DNA of 13,766 bases, taken from contig JABJDN010000016.1 in NCBI GenBank assembly GCA_018665385.1, positions 1-13,766 of the forward strand, given 5' to 3'. Below, piece by piece: positions 1-6,900 of the stretch. The number at the start of each line of letters is the position of its first letter. The first letter of the stretch is position 1. The notes under the pieces are model-generated. The model saw nothing but the letters and a program-made list of their open reading frames with translations, searched no databases and was not told the DNA's origin. The position numbers were made by a program, and so were the translations under genes. This DNA comes from Phycisphaerae bacterium. Lineage in GTDB: Bacteria > Planctomycetota > Phycisphaerae > Phycisphaerales > SM1A02.

Positions 1-582
1 AATCATTGCTTGGCGACTTGATGCAACTTTCATGCTACCCATTGTGAGCGTCCAGTCATCGTTCAAGTTCATGGAACCATTTGCCCAACCAGCATCGTTG
101 TTGTTCGCACCGTTACTAAACAAGTTTTCGCGGATATCAAAGGAGTAATCTCCTGCGATTGTGCCTGACATGTGCCACCATGAGCGCTGGTTGTTGAAAG
201 CCCATTGTGAGCCATCGACTGGTGCAACAGCTGCGTCATTATCTGTGCTAGTCCAACGTGTTTGAAGAAGGCCATTGATTTTCAATGACCAGTTGCCGTC
301 TGCTGAGCCAACTGTGAAACCACCATTGTAACCAGCAGTTGCGCCGGAACCTTGAAGTGATGCACGAGTATCTGCGTCAGCAAGAACGTCATGTACGAGG
401 CCACGAATTTCGTCTGCACGAGTATCGTTAAGCCAATTTGCATTAGTGACAGCTGAAAGTTCGGAGATCCGAGTTTCAGCAGCCTCGAGGCGAGCTTGAA
501 GGTCAGCGTTCGTATCGCTACCGGCAAAGCTAGCACTAGTGAGCGTCAGTGTAGCGACGCCGAGAAGGTAAAGGTGACTCAT
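1..582 (-). CDS. Outer-membrane porin, planctomycete type (partial; C-terminus beyond the left edge)
   Basis: I read 194 codons from ATG at 582 to the window edge, all open; the stop lies outside. Residues 1-20 (MSHLYLLGVATLTLTSASFA) form a signal peptide with a small-residue cleavage site. Residues about 22-75 are a short, charged, probably coiled-coil segment (ADLQARLEAAETRISEL, then RADEIRGLVHDVLADADTRASL). After a Gly/Ala linker, alternating polar/aromatic strands begin (GFTVGSADGNWSLKINGLLQTRW), as in phosphate-selective porin O/P-like proteins. The coiled coil plus barrel resembles planctomycete porins that presumably anchor to the wall and form a diffusion channel; substrate is unknown. 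The start is supported by AGGAGAG ending 6 bases upstream, one of the two good ribosome binding sites in the window. Shorter frames inside this region are shadows. The gene lies 255 bases downstream of radA in the same direction, but its leader suggests its own promoter. Confidence 0.8.
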   Translation of the reverse strand, partial: MSHLYLLGVATLTLTSASFAGSDTNADLQARLEAAETRISELSAVTNANWLNDTRADEIRGLVHDVLADADTRASLQGSGATAGYNGGFTVGSADGNWSLKINGLLQTRWTSTDNDAAVAPVDGSQWAFNNQRSWWHMSGTIAGDYSFDIRENLFSNGANNNDAGWANGSMNLNDDWTLTMGSMKVASSRQAMI

Positions 583-662
583 ATGTCATCTCTCCTGTAT
601 AAATCGAACGCGTCAACCGACTCCCGTGGCGTAGCGTTCTAACCATCCATCCGTCCGCATTT

Positions 663-683
663 TTCCAGCCAACACGGCTGGAA
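663..683 (-). promoter_or_regulatory. Stem-loop in the porin leader
   Basis: TTCCAGCC (663-670) and GGCTGGAA (676-683) are perfect complements around a 5-base loop, giving an 8-bp stem 80 bases upstream of the porin start codon. On the minus transcript it is followed by A residues and not a U-run, so it does not look like an intrinsic terminator. A role in mRNA stability, or as an sRNA or protein target, is inference. I found no confident promoter between 583 and 837. Confidence 0.45.
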
Positions 684-700
684 CGAACGATTGTTCCCTA

Positions 701-718
701 TCGGTCTACAGTGACCGA
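701..718 (-). promoter_or_regulatory. Second, smaller stem-loop upstream of the porin
   Basis: TCGGTC (701-706) and GACCGA (713-718) pair perfectly around a 6-base loop, 17 bases further upstream than the 8-bp stem. It could be another leader structure or a DNA-binding dyad. The sequence does not decide between these. Confidence 0.3.
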
Positions 719-802
719 AAAGTTGAAGGCGGAATAATAACTAGTTCTGAGAATTTGGCTAGACCTCCTGCATAAAACATGCAAAAAAACAATGCAAAAC
801 AA

Positions 803-824
803 TAAAAAATGACCGTAAGTCACT
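803..824 (-). terminator. Possible weak intrinsic terminator after radA
   Basis: On the minus strand, 14 bases after the radA stop, AGTGAC and GTCATT can pair (one G-U) around the loop TTACG. A run of six T, then ATTGTTTT, follows directly. Position and U-tract fit a Rho-independent terminator, but the stem is only 6 bp and GC-poor, so read-through into the porin gene is possible. Confidence 0.4.
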
Positions 825-837
825 CCTGTACAACTAC

Positions 838-2301
838 TTATAGCCATTCAACAAATCTCCTTTTTTCCCCGTCCGATAACTGCTTTTGTGACGTTCTTAT
901 AATCGCATTTTTCTTAATAAACCCTTCTAATTCGGCTATAGAAGCCATTCCTGCGCATCCAGAACCGCCCAATTTTTGCTGCGTTATCGGAACTAACATT
1001 TTTTTGTATCCACGACGCCTTGCTTGCACTACTCTTTGTTCAATTTGTGGCACGCTTCTAATCTCTCCGCCCAAACCAACTTCACCTATGACGCATATAT
1101 TTGACGGCAGCGCCAGACCCATGGAGCCGCTCATCAGTGCAACGCATACAGCAAGATCAACTCCGGGTTCAATAAGTTTCAATCCACCAACTGTACTCGT
1201 ATAGATATCTTGGTCATTCAATTCGATGCCTGCGTGCCTTTCAAGAGCAGCAATAAGCATCGGGAGCCTTGCCCCATCTAATCCGTTTGATCGACGACGC
1301 GCTTGCCCGATTGTTCCTTGCGCAACAAGCGCTTGCACTTCTATTAACAGGCAGCGAGAACCATGCAACGCTGGGCACACTATGGCGCCTGCACGCGGGG
1401 GCGCTTCGGGGTCAAGGTACGCTGCTGCATCGTTTACTTCTACGAGTCCCTTTTGTCCCATCTCGAACAAACCAATTTCAAGCGTTGTACCAAATCTATT
1501 TTTTGCGCCTCGCAAGCCTCGAAGTGCGTAATGCCGGTCCCCTTCAAAATTCAATACAACGTCCACTAAGTGTTCAAGCACGCGGGGACCCGCAAGCTGT
1601 CCTTCTTTTGTTACGTGACCCACAATCATAACTGCCATGTCTAGTTTTCTTGCAAGGTAGACGAGTTCAAGGCAACACCGTTTAATCTGCGACACACTGC
1701 CGGGTGTTGAATCGACATCCTTTCTGTACACCATCTGTATGGAATCAATGATTAACAGTTTTGGGCGAATCTTTACTACCTGCGCTGTGATTCGCTCTAG
1801 ATCTGTATCTGAGAGTACGTACACACCCTCAAGGCTACCATCCTTAAAACTCTCGACTACTCGTTCACCACGCAACTTGCACTGGAATGCCGATTCCTCG
1901 CTTGTTGCATAGAGTACGTTTGTCCCTTCGTCGTTCGCTTGCACTGCACCAATCGCAGCTTGCATCATCAGTGTCGACTTGCCAATTCCAGGGTCGCCGC
2001 CTATCAGCACAACGCTTCCTACAACAAGCCCGCCACCGAGAACCCTGTCTAACTCCCCTATGCCTGTTTGCAGGCGCCCAACGTTTGGCGCTTCGATAGC
2101 AAGCAATTCAATTGCTTCTGCGGAGCCACCAAATTCATCGACTGTTTGCGCAAATGCGGCTGATGCGCAGTGCGGTTCTTTCGCGATTTCTATTTTCTCT
2201 ACGATTGAATCCCATACTCCGCAATGCGAACACTTCCCCATCCATGTTGGTGTCATCGCGCCGCACTCTGTGCAGCAGAACGTTGCTTTTTGTTTTGCCA
2301 T
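838..2301 (-). CDS. radA: DNA repair protein RadA (branch-migration helicase of recombination)
   Basis: 487 aa, slightly longer than typical RadA (about 450-460). RadA is a hexameric RecA-like ATPase that extends heteroduplex DNA during homologous recombination. Domains in order: an N-terminal zinc ribbon with C10xxC13 and C24xxC27; a RecA-like core with Walker A GGDPGIGKST at 101-110 and Walker B LLIIDS at 182-187; the RadA signature KNRFG at 267-271; and a C-terminal Lon-protease-like domain (about 330-465) with GEVGLGGEIRSV followed by QRVVQARRRGYKKMLVP. The start is fixed by the zinc ribbon, which begins at residue 9. No Shine-Dalgarno is visible. Instead TAGTAT (2314-2309) sits 7 bases before the ATG, a geometry compatible with a leaderless transcript. 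It follows the nuoH / 68-aa gene pair on the same strand after 186 bases, so it may have its own promoter. Confidence 0.97.
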   Translation of the reverse strand: MAKQKATFCCTECGAMTPTWMGKCSHCGVWDSIVEKIEIAKEPHCASAAFAQTVDEFGGSAEAIELLAIEAPNVGRLQTGIGELDRVLGGGLVVGSVVLIGGDPGIGKSTLMMQAAIGAVQANDEGTNVLYATSEESAFQCKLRGERVVESFKDGSLEGVYVLSDTDLERITAQVVKIRPKLLIIDSIQMVYRKDVDSTPGSVSQIKRCCLELVYLARKLDMAVMIVGHVTKEGQLAGPRVLEHLVDVVLNFEGDRHYALRGLRGAKNRFGTTLEIGLFEMGQKGLVEVNDAAAYLDPEAPPRAGAIVCPALHGSRCLLIEVQALVAQGTIGQARRRSNGLDGARLPMLIAALERHAGIELNDQDIYTSTVGGLKLIEPGVDLAVCVALMSGSMGLALPSNICVIGEVGLGGEIRSVPQIEQRVVQARRRGYKKMLVPITQQKLGGSGCAGMASIAELEGFIKKNAIIRTSQKQLSDGEKRRFVEWL

Positions 2302-2397
2302 GGGTTGGATACTACTCGCACTGTATGACGACCTTGCGTCAGTGTGCTGTATTTCTTTTCTATGCGGAAGCGAAGGGTTGCATGGCTACGGCCAGTC

Positions 2398-2426
2398 CCT
2401 ATGTGAAATCAATCATTTCATTGCAA
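2398..2426 (-). promoter_or_regulatory. Candidate radA promoter with a palindromic spacer
   Basis: On the minus strand TTGCAA (2426-2421) is followed by exactly 17 bases and then CATAGG (2403-2398). The -35 matches consensus at 4 of 6 positions and the -10 only at 3 of 6, so the promoter call is weak. The 17-base spacer is itself a dyad, TGAAAT-GATTG-ATTTCA, which could be an operator. The rest of 2302-2487 holds no gene that I can support. Confidence 0.25.
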
Positions 2427-2460
2427 TAAATCAGATATCGCCCAGACAAAGTACAGTGAG

Positions 2461-2485
2461 GAACTGCTCTTGTGGAGCAGACTTC
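2461..2485 (-). terminator. Stem-loop just after the 68-aa gene (possible terminator or processing site)
   Basis: CTGCTC (2464-2469) and GAGCAG (2475-2480) pair perfectly around a 5-base loop. Outer GAA/TTC can extend the stem past a 2-base bulge. It starts 2 bases after the stop codon of the upstream small gene on the minus strand. No U-run follows, so it is at best a non-canonical terminator or an mRNA 3'-end stabiliser. Confidence 0.35.
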
Positions 2486-2487
2486 AA

Positions 2488-2694
2488 TCATCGTTGCGAC
2501 CAAGCCCACCGCGACCATTCCCGAATAGATGAACGCTTTTGCTTCTTGCTTACTTCTGGAAATTGCCCCTGTTTGCCAAACGCTGTTTCATTGCGCCATG
2601 CAAGATAACTCCCCTTGCCGGTTCTTCCTTTGCAGCGAATAAACAACGAGAAGGATACCCAAAGGCCACCAATCGTAGCTACAACGTGCTTCAT
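2488..2694 (-). CDS. Small hypothetical protein coupled to nuoH
   Basis: 68 aa; I do not recognise the family with certainty. Its ATG (2694-2692) overlaps the nuoH stop TGA (2693-2691) as ATGA, the standard arrangement for translational coupling and the main evidence that it is real. Residues 1-19 (MKHVVATIGGLWVSFSLFI) could form one membrane segment or an uncleaved signal. The rest is strongly basic and tryptophan-rich: KGSYLAWRNETAFGKQ at about 27-42, then SKKQKRSSIREWSRWAWSQR to the end. The GSYxxWRxxTAFG stretch followed by a basic W-rich tail looks constrained rather than random. It could be a small complex I-associated or membrane-bound protein specific to the lineage; this is inference from position only. 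A stem-loop follows its stop codon. Without it, 2302-2690 would be a 389-base gap. Confidence 0.6.
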   Translation of the reverse strand: MKHVVATIGGLWVSFSLFIRCKGRTGKGSYLAWRNETAFGKQGQFPEVSKKQKRSSIREWSRWAWSQR

Positions 2695-3890
2695 GATTTA
2701 GTTGCAGTACTCGCTGGAGGACTAAAACGGCTGCCAAGCAGACCAATACGCTTGTTTGTGTCGTTGGTCGGAAGTAATGGCCGTGCAACAGCCATTATGA
2801 CAAGCGCGAGTATGGAACCCGTCCAGAGGTACGGCTTCCACCCGAAGTACATATATATAGATACGATGAGAACCAGCAAAAGCGATGCTGGAATCATGCC
2901 TTCCCAGGCAAGTCGCATCAATTGATCGAACCGGAAGCGTGGCAGTGTCCATCGAACCATCATTGCCAGGAAGACTAGCAAGAAAATTTTGCCGAGCACA
3001 ATACCAAATTGCAATGCCACCATTAATATTCCACCAGAGGCTGGAAGGTCGTACCCTGTTATTGGGTTGAGTGACCAGCCACCTAAGAAAAGTGTTGTGA
3101 AGAATGCAGCACCAACAAACAAATGAATGTATTCGCCCATAAAGAAGAGCGCCCAGCGCATGGATGAATATTCTGTATGCCAACCACCTACAAGCTCTTG
3201 TTCCGCTTCCGCTAAGTCAAACGGCGCCCGATTGGCTTCTGCAAGAAGACAAATGTAAAACAAAATAGCAACAAGGGGTTGCTGCACAATATTCCATTGA
3301 CCATGCAACTGCTGCGCAACTATAGTCTCTGGCATCAATGTGCCCGCAGTAAGGACTACACACAATAATGCAAGTCCCATTGGAATTTCGTAACTAATAA
3401 TCTGCGCGCTTGCACGCAGTCCACCTAAGAATGAATACTTGTTGTTGGAAGCCCAGCCACCAATTGCAACACCGTACGCCCCAAGGCCAGCAGTAGCAAC
3501 TATGTAAATTACCCCAATGTTTATGTTGGCGTCCATAATGGCAATCGTTTCATCACCAAGTTCTAAACCGCCAGCCCAAGGGATGACTAAGAAACCAATC
3601 ATCGCTGGGATTACAGTAAGTGCTGGGGCCAAAGAAAACAAACCCTTGTCTGCGCCCTTCGGAACAAAATCTTCTTTCATGAATAATTTCAAGCCATCTG
3701 CAATTGGCTGCAACAAGCCGAATTTGCCAACGCGGTCTGGTCCAACACGGTCTTGCACCCATGCGCACACCTTACGTTCAAGCAAAATGAAATATGCCGC
3801 AGCACCTAGAGCTAGGTGCAAAATAACTAATATCACGACTACTGAAGTAAGAAGTTGTGGCGTTATCCAAGTTGGGACCCATTCTGGCAT
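2691..3890 (-). CDS. nuoH: NADH-quinone oxidoreductase subunit H (complex I membrane subunit NuoH/ND1)
   Basis: 399 aa. NuoH joins the peripheral and membrane arms of complex I and contributes to the quinone site and proton path. Seen: ERKVCAWVQDRVGPDRVG at 38-55, GLLQPIADGLKLFMKED at 58-74, SNNKYSFLGGLRASAQIISYE at 148-168, EANRAPFDLAEAEQELVGGW then HTEYSSM at 218-244, and RWTLPRFRFDQLM at 313-325, all hallmarks of the family, with multiple hydrophobic segments. It is about 60-70 residues longer than usual NuoH (325-340). Most of the excess is a C-terminal tail (about 350-399) holding an additional hydrophobic segment (SILALVIMAVARPLL) and a polar end. The start has no Shine-Dalgarno but a perfect TATAAT lies 9 bases upstream. 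No other nuo gene is in the window: carB is upstream and a 68-aa gene plus radA are downstream, so this subunit stands apart from any nuo operon here. Confidence 0.97.
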   Translation of the reverse strand: MPEWVPTWITPQLLTSVVVILVILHLALGAAAYFILLERKVCAWVQDRVGPDRVGKFGLLQPIADGLKLFMKEDFVPKGADKGLFSLAPALTVIPAMIGFLVIPWAGGLELGDETIAIMDANINIGVIYIVATAGLGAYGVAIGGWASNNKYSFLGGLRASAQIISYEIPMGLALLCVVLTAGTLMPETIVAQQLHGQWNIVQQPLVAILFYICLLAEANRAPFDLAEAEQELVGGWHTEYSSMRWALFFMGEYIHLFVGAAFFTTLFLGGWSLNPITGYDLPASGGILMVALQFGIVLGKIFLLVFLAMMVRWTLPRFRFDQLMRLAWEGMIPASLLLVLIVSIYMYFGWKPYLWTGSILALVIMAVARPLLPTNDTNKRIGLLGSRFSPPASTATKS

Positions 3891-3899
3891 AGAGTGCTA

Positions 3900-3905
3900 A
3901 TTATA
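3900..3905 (-). promoter_or_regulatory. Consensus -10 hexamer close to the nuoH start
   Basis: TATAAT on the minus strand, followed by TAGCACTCT and then the nuoH ATG. A TTGACG lies 13 bases upstream of it, too close for a standard 17-base spacer. If this -10 is used, transcription would begin only 2-3 bases before the start codon, consistent with the missing ribosome binding site. Confidence 0.45.
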
Positions 3906-3929
3906 GCTTGAATGTGACCGTCAATCCTA

Positions 3930-3941
3930 TACCCGTGGGTA
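3930..3941 (-). repeat. Short perfect inverted repeat in the carB-nuoH gap
   Basis: TACCC (3930-3934), 2 bases, GGGTA (3937-3941). It lies between the carB-end hairpin and the nuoH -10, directly next to the former. With so short a centre it is more plausible as a DNA-binding dyad than as an RNA hairpin. Confidence 0.3.
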
Positions 3942-3966
3942 CAACAGATAATTAATTATCTGCTGT
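3941..3966 (-). terminator. Strong hairpin across the carB stop codon (terminator, attenuator or 3'-end structure)
   Basis: The core CAGATAATTAATTATCTG (3945-3962) is a perfect 18-bp palindrome containing the carB stop TAA (3954-3952). Flanking bases extend it: on the minus RNA, ACAG pairs with UUGU including one G-U, giving an 11-bp stem with a 4-base loop. On the plus strand the same position is an A-C mismatch, so the longer stem exists only in the carB transcript. No U-run follows, so simple Rho-independent termination is not assured. Confidence 0.5.
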
Positions 3967-6900
3967 TACACCTTGCGATTTGACCGTAACTTTATTTTCG
4001 CTGAAGTAATCTTGCAAAGCAGATACTTTCCAATCCCCACCACGAAGTGCTTCGATTGCTTGCACTGCAGCCCGAGCACCTGTCATTGTTGTAAGCATTG
4101 GAATTCGTGCGCCTACTGCCATCGCGCGAATCTGACCTTCGTCAGTCTGCGCGCCAGTGCGGGTTGGCGTATTAATGATCAGGTCAATCTCACCGTTCCT
4201 AATCTTGTCGAGGATATTTGGGCGAGAGCCTTCGGAAATTTTTCGGATGATTGTCGTATCTACACTGTGCTGGGCGAGCAAGTCGCGCGTCCCTTGCGTT
4301 GTGTGTACAGTGAATCCCATCGAAACCAATGAACGAGCAACTTCTACTGCGTGCACTTTGTCACTTTCACGAATCGAAAGGAACACTTGCCCGCTCGTTG
4401 GTAATGCTCTGGACACCGCCATTTTCGCTTTTGCGAGTGCAATTGGAAGGGAACGGTCCATTCCCATGACTTCACCAGTTGAACGCATCTCTGGACCAAG
4501 GACAACATCCACTCCAGGGAATTTTTCAAACGGAAAAGCGGGTTCTTTCACAGCATAGAAACCTGTATGTGGAATTTCTTCCGTACCAAGTTCATCAAGC
4601 GATGCGCCCATCATAACTTTTGCAGCAATACGCGCCCACTTTTCGCCTTTTGCCTTTGCCACAAATGGAACTGTTCGAGATGCTCGAGGATTTACTTCGA
4701 TGACATAGATCGATTCGTCTTTCACTGCAAACTGCACATTCATCAACCCTCTCACCTGCAGTCGCTTTGCCATAACACACGCTTGGCGTTTGAGCTCTGC
4801 AATAATTGATTTTGGTAACGAAAACGGGGGCAACACGCAAGAGCTATCTCCACTATGAATACCTGCTTGCTCGATATGCTCCATGACACCACAGACGATT
4901 GCCCGATGAGAATCTGTTGGCAAGTGTACTTGTTTAGAAGATGTTGCTTCGTGGGGAATAAAATCTGCGACGACATCAATATCAATTTCAATAGCTTCAG
5001 ATAAAAATTTGTCAATCAAGACTGGTGCGTGTTCAAGTTCGGAAACATCTACAGCGGATTTCATGTAATACCGCAGTGCAGTTTCATCGCTGCAAATTTC
5101 CATACCGCGACCACCCAATACATAACTTGGTCGGACGAGCACTGGGTACCCGATGGCTCCTGCGGTTCTGATTGCATCTTCTAAGGAATACGCGATGCCA
5201 TTTTCAGGTTGCAGCAGGCTAAGTTCGTCAAGCATAGCTTTGAATCTGTCGCGGTCTTCCGCTAAGTCAATTGCTTCTAAGCCCGTTCCAATAATTGGAA
5301 CACCCGCTTTTGAAAGGCCGTGCGCTAAGTTCAAGGGTGTTTGCCCGCCAAACTGTACGATGGCGCCCGCGACATTACCAGAACGGTCTGTAATCTCGGA
5401 ACCACCGCCATTGAGTCGCTCAAGAATATTCAATGTATCTTCAAGGGTTAATGGCTCAAAAAATAGTAAATCGCTTGTGTCAAAATCTGTGCTTACCGTC
5501 TCTGGATTGGAATTCACCATAATGGATTCAAAGCCCATTTCACTTGCTGCAAACGATGCTTGGCAACAGCAGTAGTCAAACTCGATACCTTGCCCAATTC
5601 GGTTCGGCCCGCCACCAAGAATCACGATTTTTTTCTTGTCACTTACTCGAACTTCGTCGTCGAACAGTTCTTTGCCATCAACAGAATGCAACGGTTGCTC
5701 GTACGTTGAATAGTAGTATGGCGTAATCGCTTCAAACTCTGCTGCGCAGGTATCGACAAGTTTGAATACAGGTTCAATGCCAACTTCTTTTCGCCTTGCT
5801 CGAACGGCAAGAATAGAATCTGTAGAAACTCTATCCGTATACACGTAGGCAAGTTGCGGGTCAGAGTACCCCATCTCCTTTGCTTTACGCAAAGTTTCTA
5901 CAGGAACTTCTTCAAGTGAGTTGTATTGAAGCAATACATCTTCAAACTCAACTAGTTGTGCAAACTGGTCAAGGAACCACGGGTCAATTTTTGTCAGTTC
6001 AAATATCCGTTCTTCAGACCAGCCCATTTTCATTGCGTATCGAACGTAGTACAAGCGCCCTTGGCTTGGCACAGTGAGTTTTCGTATTAACGTGTCATCT
6101 TCTATGGGCCATTCGACTTCTTCGTCTCCACGTTGCGAGCGTAGCCAACTGTCGTTTTTATCAAGGCCATACCCGAACCGTTTTACTTCCATAGAGCGAA
6201 TTGCCTTTTGGAAACTTTCCTTGAACGTTCTGCCTATGCTCATCCCTTCGCCAACCGATTTCATTTGCGTTGTTAAGGTCTCGTCTGCCTCTGGAAATTT
6301 TTCGAACGTCCAGCGTGGCATTTTTGTGACAACATAATCAATTGACGGTTCAAAGCAAGCCGAAGTTGTTTGCGTAATATCGTTCCGCAATTCATCTAGG
6401 GTGTACCCAATAGCAAGTTTTGCTGCAACACGTGCAATAGGGAAACCTGTTGCTTTTGACGCAAGTGCGGAACTGCGAGATACTCTAGGATTCATTTCAA
6501 TAACTACTTGCTCACCGTTTTCTGGATTAACCGCAAACTGCACATTGGAACCGCCCGTATCGACGCCAACTTCTCGCATAATTGCGATTGCGCCATCGCG
6601 CATTCGTTGGTACTCCTTATCCGTCAACGTGAGAATAGGCGCAACAGTAATCGAGTCGCCTGTATGCACTCCCATTGGGTCTATGTTTTCTATGCCACAA
6701 ACGATTACGCAGTTATCGTTTCTATCGCGTACTACTTCCAGTTCGTATTCTTTCCAACCAAGAAGTGATTCATCGATAAGAATTTGGTCAATCATCGACG
6801 CTTCAATTCCGCGCCGCACAATATCTTCAAACTCGTCGAGGTTGTATGCAATGCCCCCGCCAGTACCGCCAAGTGTAAAGGCTGGGCGTATGATGGCAGG

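Noticed and set aside
282..536. 84-aa minus-strand frame inside the porin
   Set aside because: Out of frame with the porin reading, which has a signal peptide, ribosome binding site and family-like sequence.
663..683. Stem-loop as a terminator
   Set aside because: No U-run follows on either strand; on the minus transcript it is followed by A residues.
804..831. Second TACAGGAG near the radA end, resembling the porin ribosome binding site
   Set aside because: The similarity to the porin leader is only about 8-12 bases and no open frame follows it, so a duplicated gene start is not supported.
1979..2608. 209-aa open frame on the plus strand over the radA 5' end and the upstream gap
   Set aside because: Antisense to conserved RadA motifs for half its length. 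The translation is Cys/His/Ser-rich without domain character and no promoter or binding site is seen.
2539..2925. 128-aa plus-strand frame over the 68-aa gene
   Set aside because: It runs into conserved nuoH on the other strand. The minus-strand 68-aa frame has the ATGA coupling and is the better model.
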